A stretch of DNA of 64,000 nt from Rhizaria sp. SCN 62-66 (taxonomy: Eukaryota; Rhizaria, unplaced). A program made the translations under genes and the position numbers. The first letter of the stretch is position 1. Each line of letters opens with the position of its first letter. Shown here one piece after another: positions 1 through 10,700 of the stretch. The stretch is from the NCBI GenBank assembly GCA_001724265.1, contig MEDY01000060.1, forward strand, positions 37,339 through 101,338, written 5' to 3'. Below the pieces are notes generated by a model, which worked only from the letters and a program-made list of their open reading frames with translations, was not told the origin of the DNA and made no database searches.

Positions 1-755
1 TGATCCGAAGGTCTCGTTTAGCTCGCGATCGAATGCGGGTCGTCGATCAATTCATCGTTCTGTTTGGATGTGCGACAGCCATTGGCAAGTACGCTCTAAT
101 TTCCTGTTTTGTTGTGCGACTTTCTTTCGGTTTTATTCTTTCTTATATGCAGCACTGAAGTATACTGCACTTAAAGTAGTCTCCAATGACACTTCAAGTC
201 GTTCCTTTGTCGTAACTGCTGTTCGTCTACAAAGTACGCACAACGCGTTTCTTTCGAAGGTCCGGTAATGTACTTTGTTAATTTGTTAACCATTATACTT
301 ATTTAAATTGATTTTCTTTCAATACGACTCTATCTTCACCACGAAAGGTGTGATTTTGCATCAGGTCGATCAAAACACAGGAGGTTCATATAATCAAGAT
401 ATGTACTGGTGCAAAAATAAACCAATTAATCCTTTCAACTGATGTTGAATGAGTAGATATCCAACTTTTGTTACGGATTACTACTGTCTTATCTGAGTAC
501 AAGTCAAAATGTCTCAATTGGGACAACAACGGCGAAAGTGGCTGACGAAGCGAGTTCGGAAACGTTAACTCTATCAAGGGTGCTGGACATGATCTGGTCG
601 TAAACGAGAGATATACTGCTACAATCTCAATTTAATTTTGTATTTAGATGCTATACTCTTATTATATGCTGCATGTTATCTATTGCATCTCACATTCATC
701 CTTCTCTTTCTCTTGCTTTCCTCGGTCGTCTTCGCTCAGTCCTGACGAGGTTTGC
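1..755. other. AT-rich region, no gene recognised
   Basis: Low-GC sequence with only short open frames (up to about 66 codons) that lack the GC-rich codon pattern of the genes here. The right end carries the 5' leader of the SAYSvFN gene, with a pyrimidine-rich stretch ending in a CAG near 739 that could be a splice acceptor in the 5' UTR. Confidence 0.5.
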
Positions 756-1559
756 ATGGACGCAATCGATCGCGTCGGCATGGCGGTTGCCCGCCGCTTC
801 CCACCGCGCCCACCTGGCGGTGCGCCCGTGCGCGCGGTGCCCGCAGCCGCCCCCCAGGGTCCCCTCGGCGCGCCCCCCGGCGACGCTTTGGTGGACCCAT
901 TCCACAACAACATTGACGTGCGCGCCGTAGCCGCGACCCTGCTGCGATGGACGCACGCGGTCTTCTCCTGGCTGCGCGCGCGCCCGCGACTCGTTGTGAC
1001 GGGCGTTATCTCGCTCACCGGCTGGATTGCGACGATTGCGATTGGTTTCGGCAGCGTGTACGCGTGTTTCTGGCTCATGTGGCTCATCTTCAACAACCTG
1101 GGCGAGCGTAAAGAAGGTGAGATGAGTGCCTACAGCATCTTCAACGCCGGCGGCGAGCGCATCACCGGCACGTTTACCGCGGAGGACATCGACGCGCAGT
1201 ACCGCTATGGCGCTGGCATCACGGCCGCCCGCGCGCCACCCTCCGCTAGCAGTCTCTCCGGCAACATCATCACTGGTAACGCTGGCACTACGGCGGCGAC
1301 ACGTGCACAGCAGACGGCCGCGCTGGCGGGGCTGCGGCTGAACAAGGACGGCAACAAGCCCTGTCCCTGCGGCTCAGGCCGCAAGCTCAAGCGCTGCTGC
1401 TTCGACGCTGCTGCTGCCGCGCGCGCCGACGCGGACGCTGCTCTGGTGGCGGCGGGCCGCCAGCAGCTGGGACTGGCGCCCAGCGGCGGCGGCCGCGGCG
1501 GCGTGCGCGGGGACAGCGAGGACGACGAGGACGATGGCGAGGAGTACAATGGCGATTGA
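756..1559 (+). CDS. SAYSvFN-domain membrane protein with C-terminal SEC-C zinc motif (SAYSD1-like)
   Basis: 267-residue protein. A proline-rich N-terminus is followed by a hydrophobic stretch (about 77-113) and the family signature SAYSIFN at 124-130, with the typical continuation into GGERITGTFTAEDID. This is the SAYSvFN domain. Human SAYSD1 is an ER protein linked to quality control at clogged Sec61 translocons. Residues 203-215 (CPCGSGRKLKRCC) form a SEC-C zinc-binding motif, as at the end of bacterial SecA, and an acidic tail follows. I chose the ATG at 756; the frame stays open upstream to 648, but those residues look like leader. The stop is TGA. The domain calls are firm; a role at ribosomes or the translocon is inferred from the families. 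Confidence 0.8.
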   Translation: MDAIDRVGMAVARRFPPRPPGGAPVRAVPAAAPQGPLGAPPGDALVDPFHNNIDVRAVAATLLRWTHAVFSWLRARPRLVVTGVISLTGWIATIAIGFGSVYACFWLMWLIFNNLGERKEGEMSAYSIFNAGGERITGTFTAEDIDAQYRYGAGITAARAPPSASSLSGNIITGNAGTTAATRAQQTAALAGLRLNKDGNKPCPCGSGRKLKRCCFDAAAAARADADAALVAAGRQQLGLAPSGGGRGGVRGDSEDDEDDGEEYNGD

Positions 1560-1619
1560 GTGCAGATATGAGCCATAACGAGGTGTTTTTTTTCGCTGGC
1601 CAGTGTGAAACGATATATA

Positions 1620-1625
1620 AATAAA
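1620..1625 (+). promoter_or_regulatory. Possible polyadenylation signal AATAAA
   Basis: An AATAAA hexamer lies about 60 bases after the TGA of the SAYSvFN gene, in AT-rich sequence. The position is plausible, but no transcript data support it. Confidence 0.35.
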
Positions 1626-1864
1626 CAAGGCCAGATCTAAGGCGCATTTCTAGATTTGATTTGTGTATTCAACTTATTGTTCACATCAATATAATCTACG
1701 AATACACTTCTATACCATAACAAAACCACCATCGATGACATCACACTCATATATCCCGCGCGGTCACCCTAATACAGCCGTTGGTGGTCAGTTCACCTCA
1801 AGCCAGCCAGCCAGCTCTCAGTCGCTCGCTCTCGGTCAAGCTTCATTCGATCGCTCAGTGCTGG

Positions 1865-3598
1865 TCAGTACGCCTTGCGGTGCATGGCGGTGGCAGCCTG
1901 CCGGTGCAGCGTGTTGAGCTCCTCCGCAGCCGACAGAGCCTGGTCCTTCAGCCGTCCATAGTCACTCTCACGGCGGCGCGCGGCAAGCCCTTCCGCGATG
2001 CCATGGGAAACCTTGCGCAGCGCTGCAACCTTAGCCTCAAGCGCAGTGAGCGTCTTAAACTGCGGGTTCGCCTGCAGAAGCCGGTCCGCGGTGTCGAACT
2101 CCTGACTCGTCTGCTGCAACGCCACACGGAGGGAATCACGCATGCGGCGCGAGTCAACCGCGGCGCGCGCAAGCTTGGCCTTGCGTTCAGCGTGCTCGCG
2201 CCGCAGCTCATCGGCCGACTTGAACTCGGTCATCGCCTTCTCCATCTCGGCACGCTTGGTCTTGAGTTCGGCCAGCTCGTCCTCAACCTTGCGGTCAAGC
2301 CCCTGGATGCGGGACAGCTCCTCACGGCGCTTGGCGAGCTCCTTCTTGACAACACCGATGGTCGTCTCAGACTGCTGCTGCGACATCTGCTTGAACGACA
2401 GGTCCGCTTTGAGCTCCGCCAGCTTCGCCGCGTCCGTGGGCAGCGACTCCTGCGCCGCGACCTGGGCCGAGATGTGCCGCAGAAGCGCAAGGATGTTGGC
2501 CTGTGAGCGCTCCTTGGTCGCGACTTCAAGCGCCATCGTCTCGGGAAAAGTCGTGATGTAATCGCGGATGTGCTTGTCCTTGGCGAAGATCGACTCGTAC
2601 TTGTGGCTGTTGGCTTGGTAGCTCTGCGCGGACGCAACGTCCTTCTCGCGCCGCTCCACATCCGCCGCGGCGCGCGCGTTGCTGCGTTCGAGATCCATCG
2701 CACGCACTTCCAGGTCCGCGGCCTCCGCCTTGGAGTCCTTCAGCAGCCGCAGCAGACGCGCGTAAAGCTCCTCACCGGTGGCACCGGACTCGAACTCCTC
2801 CTCGAGTTGCGCGCGCGAGCGGGAGAGAGCAGCATGCAAGCGCTGGAGCTGGAGCCCGCGCGCGTGGATGCGGTATGCTTCGGAGGAAAGATCCTCATGG
2901 GCGGCCTGGACGCGTGCCTCGATCTCACCGAGAAGCTGCTCTTTCTTGGCGTTCTCGCGCGCGTACAACGCATCCTCATCACGCAGGGAAACGTACTCCT
3001 GCTGTGCGTCGTCGCCCAGAGAGCCCACGCGCTGCGCAAGGCGGTCGTGGAACTCAGACACGCGGTCCTCGGTCTCCCGCACCGCTTTCTCGGCCGTGGC
3101 AGCACGGAGGAAAACCTCGTCGACTGAGGAACGCTCATGCTCGTTGCGCTGGCGCAGGCGGTCGCACATATCGCGCAGCTCCGCGGCGTCAATGTTTGTG
3201 CGGACCTTATCCAGTGCAAGGTTGAAGTCGGCCAAGTCGCCCTCTTTGTTGCGGATGTCCTTAAGCATGTTGTCGTACTTGCGAGCAAGCTGGGCTTGGA
3301 GAACGTTGTCGGTTTCGATCTTGAGAATCTCATCGCGCATGTTGGTCATCTCGTTGTCGATGTCCTGCAAGCGCTGACGAAGCTCAAGTGTGTGGTAGGC
3401 CTTGTCAGCGACCTGGCGACCGGGACCGACATTCTTGGCCGTCATGCCCTGCAGACCGTGGGTCATCATGGGACGGTGTTCGATAACGACGTCCGTCTGC
3501 AGCGGCGCGTGGGACTGCTCGCCGCCGCGCGCCATCGTGCCCATCGGGCGGCGCAGCGTGCCCAGGCGTCCGGGGGCCACAGTGCCACCGGAAGACAT
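1865..3598 (-). CDS. IFT74: Intraflagellar transport protein IFT74
   Basis: 577 residues, close to the usual length of about 600-640. The N-terminus is basic, glycine/proline-rich and disordered (residues 1-65), with the family segment around HRPMMTHGLQGM. The remainder is coiled coil, including the block QVADKAYHTLELRQRL that corresponds to the conserved start of the IFT74 coil, and it ends in ESDYGRLKDQ, the family C-terminal block. IFT74 pairs with IFT81 in the IFT-B1 core, and its basic tail helps bind tubulin cargo. The ATG at 3598 is chosen because upstream in-frame residues look non-coding. The stop is TGA. It lies 547 bp downstream of IFT81 on the same strand. Confidence 0.9.
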   Translation of the reverse strand: MSSGGTVAPGRLGTLRRPMGTMARGGEQSHAPLQTDVVIEHRPMMTHGLQGMTAKNVGPGRQVADKAYHTLELRQRLQDIDNEMTNMRDEILKIETDNVLQAQLARKYDNMLKDIRNKEGDLADFNLALDKVRTNIDAAELRDMCDRLRQRNEHERSSVDEVFLRAATAEKAVRETEDRVSEFHDRLAQRVGSLGDDAQQEYVSLRDEDALYARENAKKEQLLGEIEARVQAAHEDLSSEAYRIHARGLQLQRLHAALSRSRAQLEEEFESGATGEELYARLLRLLKDSKAEAADLEVRAMDLERSNARAAADVERREKDVASAQSYQANSHKYESIFAKDKHIRDYITTFPETMALEVATKERSQANILALLRHISAQVAAQESLPTDAAKLAELKADLSFKQMSQQQSETTIGVVKKELAKRREELSRIQGLDRKVEDELAELKTKRAEMEKAMTEFKSADELRREHAERKAKLARAAVDSRRMRDSLRVALQQTSQEFDTADRLLQANPQFKTLTALEAKVAALRKVSHGIAEGLAARRRESDYGRLKDQALSAAEELNTLHRQAATAMHRKAY

Positions 3599-4145
3599 TC
3601 TTGACAGGACGAAACAGACAGAAACTGGACGCGTACGAGGCGGGGAAAGACGAAAAGAGAGGAGAGGCCTACAAACGGGAGAGGGGAGCAGTAGGAATAG
3701 AAATTCGTTTGAGTAATGACCGTCAGTACAATTTCTGCGAATAAATTGAAATAAAAGCGTCAATATATTGTTTGTCCGTATTATTGAAGAGTGAGAATAT
3801 GCCATGTGTAAAGCATGGAGCACGAATGAATCTTGGGCTCTTCTAACCGTTGAGCAGAACCACATTTGAATTGTGTTGTGTGGCCTTTGACTGAGGAACA
3901 GTCACAGCCAATTACATTTGCTGCTCCATGACTCGGTATACAAAGTCCATGGGTTTCAAACTTCAATTATGGTGCAATTTATATAGCTTTTGTATTGGTG
4001 AATACAGTATGTCTTTTGTAGTGTTCTATTTCGCAGCGTGATACCCTCCAAAGGAGTCGCGCTCGCCCTTGCATCAGGCCCCCATATCGAGCCGTTACCA
4101 CCTCAAAGGCGCTCTAAAGTGTTGTTAATCTCACTCTCAAGGCGT
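3599..4145. other. Spacer between IFT81 and IFT74
   Basis: About 550 bp, mostly AT-rich, holding the 3' region of IFT81 and the 5' region of IFT74, both transcribed leftward. I see no gene or convincing element in it. Confidence 0.5.
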
Positions 4146-6170
4146 TCAGACCCCCGCAATAGCGCCCGAGGCCTTGGCGACTTCGGCCTGCTTCTTGGCA
4201 GACCCGAGCTTCGCGTCCATCAGCGTGCGCAGTTGCGTGAAGATCTTCCTCTGCCCCACATCATCCTGATGCGTCGCCACCGCTTCCCGCTGCTCGTCCT
4301 GCAGCCGCTTTTGCAGCCGCTGCTCCGTGTCCACCGTCTTTTCCACCATTTCCTTCCACGTCTTGAACGCCGTCGACAGCCGTCCCTGGTGCGCAAACCC
4401 AGCTTCCTGCTTGGCCTGCTCAGCACGCGCGTTGACCACAGACAGCAGCGCGCGGAGTTGCCGCATTGCGAGCTCGTCGGCAGCCATCTCGGTCTGGTAT
4501 TTCGCCACTTCGTCCTCGAGAGACGCGCGGTCCGCAGCGAGTTGACCGGCGACAGCGTCGTGTTGCTTCCGCCGCTTGGTATACTCCGCCTCAACCTCGT
4601 CGAAACCCTGGCGGACGTCCTTGAGGTCGCGGATCAGCGGCTGCAACTTGTTGCGCTTGGCTTTGATGCTCGCCGTGATGGTATCGACCATCTTCGAGAT
4701 CTGCTCCAGCGTCGCCCCCTTAGCCAGGTTAAGCTCCGCCTGCGCCGCGGACACGCCCTCGAGCTGTGCCTGTGTCGCCGCGTAGCCCTCCATTCCACGC
4801 TCGCGCTCCAGCTCAGCCGTGAGCTCCTCGACCTTCTCGTCGCGCGCCCGCAGCAGCGCCTCGGTGTTGGTGAGCACCTGGTTCTCCATCTGTGCGCCCC
4901 GCAGTTGCGCTTTGAGGTCGCGGTACTCCGCCATACGGCCCTTAATCTCCTCCGAGACGGCAGCGAGCTCGCTTTCGGTCATGACCTTCTTGCCGTCGGC
5001 GGACATCGCCTTGAGCTCAGCGGCCAACCTCGCGAGCTCCTTCCCGTGCTCCGCCTGCTCTTGCTCCAGCTCGTCCACACGCTCCTGCAGTTTATCACGG
5101 CGCGACTCCGCGGTGCCGAGGTGGGAGCGCGCGAGCTGGATCTGCTCACTCGCGCCGGCCATACTCGCATCACGCTGTTGCATCAACGCCTCGACGTGCG
5201 CCTGCAGGAGGCCGCACTCGTCCTCGAGCTGCCCCACCAGCTCCGGTGCCAGCGGGGCGGAGGTCAGTGCGCGGGCCACCTCGCGGAACGCCTTGTCGCG
5301 CTCGCGCACTTCACGGTCAAGCGCTTCGCCGCGCGCGCGGAGTTGCGCCGTCTCCTGCCGCTGCCGCTGCAACACCGTCGCCGGGGCCGCGCGGGCAAGC
5401 TCGCCGTCTTCCAGCGCCTTGAGCCGCGCGAGGCCGTGGCGACGCGCGACGACGGCGCGGTCCAGCCGTGCGCGCTGCTCGCGGAGCTGCCGCGCAAGCG
5501 CCGCTTCTTCCTCCTGCTCTTTGCGGAGAGCGTGTGTGGCGTGGAGAACCTCGGCGAAGTCGACTCCAGCAAACTCCGGGGAAGTCTCGACGCGTTGGCG
5601 CAAGCGGGCAATTTTGGCGTCGAGCTGCTCCGTCTCAGCGTCGAGCTGGCGGATGTCGCGCTCCAGCTCCAGCGGCGGCGTGTGCGACGCGCGTGCGGTC
5701 TCGGCGGCCTTGTGGAGCTCTTTGAACTCGTCCTGGAGAGCTTTGAGGCGTTGGACGAGGGAAACGATCTGTTCATCGGCAAAGTACTCCTCAGGGATCG
5801 CGGCGGGGCGCAGAAAGCGCGAGAGGTATGCGCGCTTCTTGAGGTCGGGCACGCGCGCAAGGATCCAGGCGAGCAACGGGTACACGACCGACTTATCAAC
5901 GCGGAGGAAGGCTTCTGAGAAGGCCTCCAGGTCCTGGGAAGGCTTGTAGCCGAGAGCAACGATGAACTCGAGCATACGCGCGCCCATGAGCGCCTGGTCT
6001 TCGTCACGGATGTCACGGCGCGCCTGCTTTGAGTCGAGCACGGCGAAAACGTCGTTGACAACTTGGAGCAGCTCAGGCCCCTGCTTGGCATCCAGGGTGA
6101 CCATCGAGAGCCGCATGCTGAACGGCGGCCGGCTCAGGTTCTGCACGATGAACTTGATTTCATCGCCCAT
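4146..6170 (-). CDS. IFT81: Intraflagellar transport protein IFT81
   Basis: 674 residues, matching the family length (human 676). Residues 1-125 form the calponin-homology-like domain: IKFIVQNL at the start, LLQVVNDV near 35-42, YPLLAWIL near 97-104 and DLKKRAYLSRFL at 109-120. The basic KKR at 111-113 matches the patch reported to contact tubulin in human IFT81. The rest is long coiled coil. IFT81 and IFT74 form the tubulin-binding module of IFT-B, which carries tubulin into the growing flagellum. The stop is TGA. The only in-frame start giving the conserved N-terminus is at 6170. IFT74 lies next downstream on the same strand. Confidence 0.93.
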   Translation of the reverse strand: MGDEIKFIVQNLSRPPFSMRLSMVTLDAKQGPELLQVVNDVFAVLDSKQARRDIRDEDQALMGARMLEFIVALGYKPSQDLEAFSEAFLRVDKSVVYPLLAWILARVPDLKKRAYLSRFLRPAAIPEEYFADEQIVSLVQRLKALQDEFKELHKAAETARASHTPPLELERDIRQLDAETEQLDAKIARLRQRVETSPEFAGVDFAEVLHATHALRKEQEEEAALARQLREQRARLDRAVVARRHGLARLKALEDGELARAAPATVLQRQRQETAQLRARGEALDREVRERDKAFREVARALTSAPLAPELVGQLEDECGLLQAHVEALMQQRDASMAGASEQIQLARSHLGTAESRRDKLQERVDELEQEQAEHGKELARLAAELKAMSADGKKVMTESELAAVSEEIKGRMAEYRDLKAQLRGAQMENQVLTNTEALLRARDEKVEELTAELERERGMEGYAATQAQLEGVSAAQAELNLAKGATLEQISKMVDTITASIKAKRNKLQPLIRDLKDVRQGFDEVEAEYTKRRKQHDAVAGQLAADRASLEDEVAKYQTEMAADELAMRQLRALLSVVNARAEQAKQEAGFAHQGRLSTAFKTWKEMVEKTVDTEQRLQKRLQDEQREAVATHQDDVGQRKIFTQLRTLMDAKLGSAKKQAEVAKASGAIAGV

Positions 6171-6601
6171 GGCTGACCCGACTGGGTAGAAAAGATAAAA
6201 ACATGGTACAACAAAAAGTCAGCAGTGGTAGGGCGTGAGAATTGCGAGCATGAGAGCGAGCGAATAGTTAGTAGATTGTTGTTTCCAACGGGTATAAAGC
6301 GATGAAGTAATGCAAGGGACAGGTGTCGCCTAGACAGGATTAATGCCAACGTTAATTAAAATTTAGATATCTCGTTAGCATGATAAATTGTTGGGCGCAC
6401 TGAACAGTGTACTGACGGCATGGGTGACGCATATCGAGGGTCAAAATCTTCGCCCATTTGAAAACCGTTTGAGCTGTGGCTCGAGATGACCGTGAGCAGG
6501 CGGGTCAAGTCAGCCCCAATTTTTTGAGCGATATCTTCCGCAGTTTATCGTCAATCGTAACGTCGAGCTAATATTAGCACTAAAAGGCTTTTAATAACAG
6601 A
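6171..6601. promoter_or_regulatory. Divergent intergenic region between IFT81 and the histone-fold gene
   Basis: About 430 bp of AT-rich DNA between two divergent genes, so it must hold both promoters. I see no clear TATA box or repeated operator-like motif. Confidence 0.4.
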
Positions 6602-7230
6602 ATGACTTCTCGTGCACCCGCTGCAAAGTCCCGTAAGGCTGAGGTACGCCCTGCTTTTTGACCCACTCGACCGAGCCTAATCTGCATCTCCAACCCGACT
6701 TTCTGAGTCCCTCTCACCTCTCGAACGCTCATGTTTTCCTTTGTTATTCTATTCACACGCAGCCTGTTGTCCAGGCTCCTCTGCGTGTGGAGTCGATGGT
6801 GCTCGAAAACCGCACTACGGCGGTGCAGCGCTCTCTGGAGCCGACAATGCGTACTTTACTGCAGCAAATGGGCGACCCGCAGGTTCTCCCCGCCACCACA
6901 GCCGCGCTGGCTGACCTCACTGCGGCGTTCATGGCGGACCTGGCGACCGAGTCTGCGCGCGTCGCCGCCGCCGCGGCCGCCTTCTCGCCTGATGCACCGG
7001 CAGGAGCGGCCACCGCGGCCGCTGTCACGAGTACTATCGCAGGCAGCTCTACAACAGCGGCGGCGGCGGCGGGCGTGGGCGCGGGCGCGGGGGGCTCGGC
7101 GGGCAGCGGGGTCGCGCTGAAGCACGTCCGCTACGTGGTACACTCACACCCCGAGATGTCGGAGCGGTTGGGCGGTATTGCGCTTCACAAGGGCGGCTCC
7201 GAGCGTGACCGCAAGGACCGGGATCAGTGA
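6602..7230 (+). CDS. Small histone-fold protein, possibly TAF13-like (2 exons)
   Basis: Exon 1 is 6602-6643 (14 codons) with donor GTACGC. Exon 2 is 6763-7230 after acceptor CACGCAG, in phase 0, giving 169 residues. The conserved-looking part is TMRTLLQQMGD, then LPATTAALADLTAAFMADL, then after an Ala/Gly-rich insert of roughly 45 residues, LKHVRYVVHSHPEMSERL. The order short helix - GD loop - long helix - loop - short helix with a final HPEMSERL resembles TAF13, the TFIID histone-fold subunit that pairs with TAF11, where the last helix reads like FLIRKDPRK. This is a pattern match only; another histone-fold family such as TAF10 or NC2 is possible. The stop is TGA. Confidence 0.45.
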
Positions 7231-7760
7231 CCTTGAGTCACATATCGCGGCATGCAGACAAGTTGTTCGTGAGGATGATGTTTGCGCTTACACACGTAAG
7301 CGTGGTGTAGTATTTATACGGCGACGCTCTTGCTTTATTGACGCTTTGAACCTCATTGTGAGTCCTAGAGCTGTCGAACGACCAAAAAATGTATATTTGG
7401 AGACTTGGCCAATACCCTCTCATCCGGAGATACTACACATGATATTTAGATTTTGATTAAAATAACGGAGTGACTCGCAGAGAGTCGTGTTTTCCGATGC
7501 CTAAAATACAGTTTACTTAGCTATTACCCATGATAACATGAACTTATCTCCCCAAAAAGCTTGGGAGTGCCACTCCTTCACTGGCGTCCAGACGTTAAGT
7601 CGAGTCTTCGCGCCTCTTCGACGTCGAACTTCAGATGTGTGATACGCCGTGTGAATTGACTGTGGTTAGCGAATATTCTCTTTTGATCGGCGATTTTGTT
7701 TTGATTTGACTTACATCTATTCTTTTTTATTCACGTTCTATGTGCTGATGTGTCTCTAAG
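7231..7760. other. AT-rich spacer before CTF18
   Basis: 530 bp with no supported gene. It contains the 3' region of the histone-fold gene and the CTF18 promoter. A short ATG frame at 7634 (ending in a GTTAGC that could act as a donor) is the only hint of an alternative 5' exon for CTF18. Confidence 0.4.
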
Positions 7761-10700
7761 ATGTCGGACGAGCCACACGACTAGCAAGTCGACAACGCGA
7801 TCGACAGCCTCGAGTTCGAGGCGATTCAGCAGCACGCCCGGTCGCTCCTGGATGACCGCCAAGCGAAGCGCACGCTGTTTAACGACGACTACGACGATCA
7901 GTCAGTCCCGCAGAGCGTGATCCCTGGCTCTTTCTCCCAGCCCGCCTCGTACGCGTTTGTCCCGCATTTGGGCACTGACGGCCCTCTGCCCGCGCCGCCA
8001 CCCGCCGCCGCCGCCGCCGGAAGCCCCAACGCGCGCCTGGACAACACCACTAGCTCTTCTTCCGCCGGCTCGCTCTACGCCCGCAAGAAAGCCCGCGCAA
8101 GCGACGTGGCCTTCTCGCAAACACTCAGTCAGGACCCTTTCGATAGTATCAATAGTCAAAGCCATGCGGGAGTCGTCAGTCCTCACTACGGTGCGCTGTC
8201 ACAGGACCAAAACCCCGTTTACAGTCAGAGTCTGGGGGCCAGCGAGGCCTGGACGCTTCAGGTCGGCACTCTGTCCCAGTCGCAACAGCAGCAGCCACTG
8301 CCACCGTCTCAGTCTCACGGGGGCGCTTCATCGGCGGTGACGGCGCCGGCGTCCCAGGACGATGACAACCTGTTCACAGGGCTCGCCGGTGTCAAGCAAG
8401 CTGTGCTGGCGTCACAAGAGACTGTGGCAGCGTCACAAGATGGTGATACGCTCTTTGACGGGCTGGCCGGCATCAAGCAGACAGCACAACACTCTTTGTC
8501 TCAGTCGCAGTCTCAGAGCAATTTCCCCACAACGTCTCTTGCCCGTAAGTCGCCCGCTCGCGCCGCTGCGACTCCTGCCAATGCCCCGGCGCCTGCTACT
8601 ACTGCGCGCGCGGCAGCGCCCGTGGCTGCGAACGACTTTTACGCCGATTTCGCTCGTGACGAAGGTGCGTATGAGCCTGATGAACCGGATGCAGACGAAT
8701 TGGCAGAGTTCGAGGCTGCAAAGGCCGCATACGCACAGTCGCACTCTTCCTCCTCCTCCTCAAGTGCGCGTGCGAGTGCGAGTTCTAGTGGGGTGCCGGG
8801 GATGAGTGAGTGGGAAGAGTACGATGCCGCGTATGCCAAAGAGCTTGCCGCTAAGGAAGCCGCCGAAGCCGCTGCCAGGGCCGCGAAGGCTGCCAAGTCT
8901 GCCAAGACTGCTGCTGGCGCGACTCCGAGTGCTAAGGTTGCGTCTGGTCCCAGCGCCGCCCCAGTCGAGAGTCCGTACTATACTGGCCCTTCCTCCTCCG
9001 ATTCTTCCTCCTCCTCAGCCTCAGCCTCTTCCTCGACCTCTTCAGCTTCGACGTCTGCATCGGCGGCGGTTCATGGCGCGGACGCTGGCTACAGCTACGG
9101 CGGCGTTAGTGCCCACACGCGCGCTGGCGCTGGCTTGACTGCGCACCCTCTCCGCCGTCTCCCCGCGCCGGCTGGGGCGGCGCTATTGACCCGTGCCCCC
9201 GCCACGGGTGGTTTCGCCACTCTAACTACCCATACGGCCTCGGGCGCGGGTGGCGGCAGCGGCGACGGCGACGCCGCGGGCACTCTCACGCGTCGCTGGT
9301 ATCTATCGGTCGAGAGCGAGGCTGAGCACGCCCAGAGGCTTGCTGGTGTCGCAGCGGCACACGCCGGGTTTGCGGCAACCTCTGTCGCCGCTGCGGGAGC
9401 GGCCCGGGGCGCGGGACTCGGTTTGTTAAGCCGCCCCATGGCGGAGATCGTCGCCGAGGCGGACGCTGACCGGCGCAGGGATGACATAGCCCGCGCACAA
9501 CGCCTCGCTGCCGAAGCCGCGGAGGCCGCCGAGCGCGCTGCCAGTGAGAAGAAACACAAAAAGGGCGGTGGCCGCCGCGAGCGTGCTGCTGCTGCGGCTT
9601 CGAGTGCGCAGGAGAAAGAGCAGCTTCTGGTGGATAAATACTCGCCGCAGCGGTACATCGAGCTGCTGTCAGCGGAGCAGTGCAATCGCGACGTGGTGAC
9701 CTGGCTCAAACAGTGGGATTTGCGCGTGTTCAACCGCCCAGTGCCTGATATGCCTGCCATCGCGCGGCCTGACCCGCCGTTCGGTGCCCCCCGGCCGGGT
9801 CAATTTGCCGCCGCACCGCACCACCAGCAGCAGCAGCCGAAGCCTGACTGGCGCGATGGGCCCGAGCAGCCAGTGATCCTGCTTGCCGGTCCTCCCGGCG
9901 CCGGCAAGACGACTCTGGCACACGTGGCGGCGCGGCACTGCGGCTACCGCGTCATTGAGGTCAACGCGTCGGATGACCGGTCAATGGACGCGGTCGCGCA
10001 TAAGATCCGCGGTGCTGTCGAGACAGAGAACGTCATGGGTGAGCGGCGGCCTAACTTACTCGTACTCGACGAAATCGACGGTGCACTGGGAGGCGACGAC
10101 GGTGAGTCCCGTGCGGCCGGCGCGGGCGCAGACTCCGCTGTCGGGCTGTTGATTGAGATGGTCAAGGTCTCACGGGCCCGGGCGCGTGCACGGCAGGGAC
10201 GCGAGTCAAATGACGACGCCAAGAAGACCCGCGGCGAGGACAGCGACAGCGACGACGACGGCGACAAAGACGGGAAAGACGGCGCCGCCGCGGCAGCGGG
10301 GAAGAAAGGCAACAAGCTCGGTCCCGGTGGCAACGGTGTGACGCGGCCTATCATCTGCATCTGCAACGACCCCTTCGCGCCTTGCTTGCGCCCGCTGTTG
10401 CCGTTTGTGCGGCTTATCCACGTCGAACCCGTCTCCAAGACGCGGCTCGTGTCGCGGTTGACTGCGATTACGGCCAAAGAACGGATCCCGGCCGAGCCGC
10501 GCGCGCTGGCAGCTCTGGCGGACCTGGTCAACTGCGACGTCCGCTCGGCGCTGCACACGCTGCAGTTCGTCAAAGCACGGCTCCCGCGGCGCGGCGCCAA
10601 ACACAAGGCGGTGGTGGCGTCGGCGGCTGGGGCGGGTGATGCTGTGGGTGAAGAGGCTGACGATGACGGCGACGCGCCGACGCGGTTAACCGTTGCATAC

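Noticed and set aside
4038-5918. 626-codon plus-strand frame opposite IFT81
   Set aside because: Antisense shadow of a GC-rich gene; IFT81 on the minus strand has clear family motifs.
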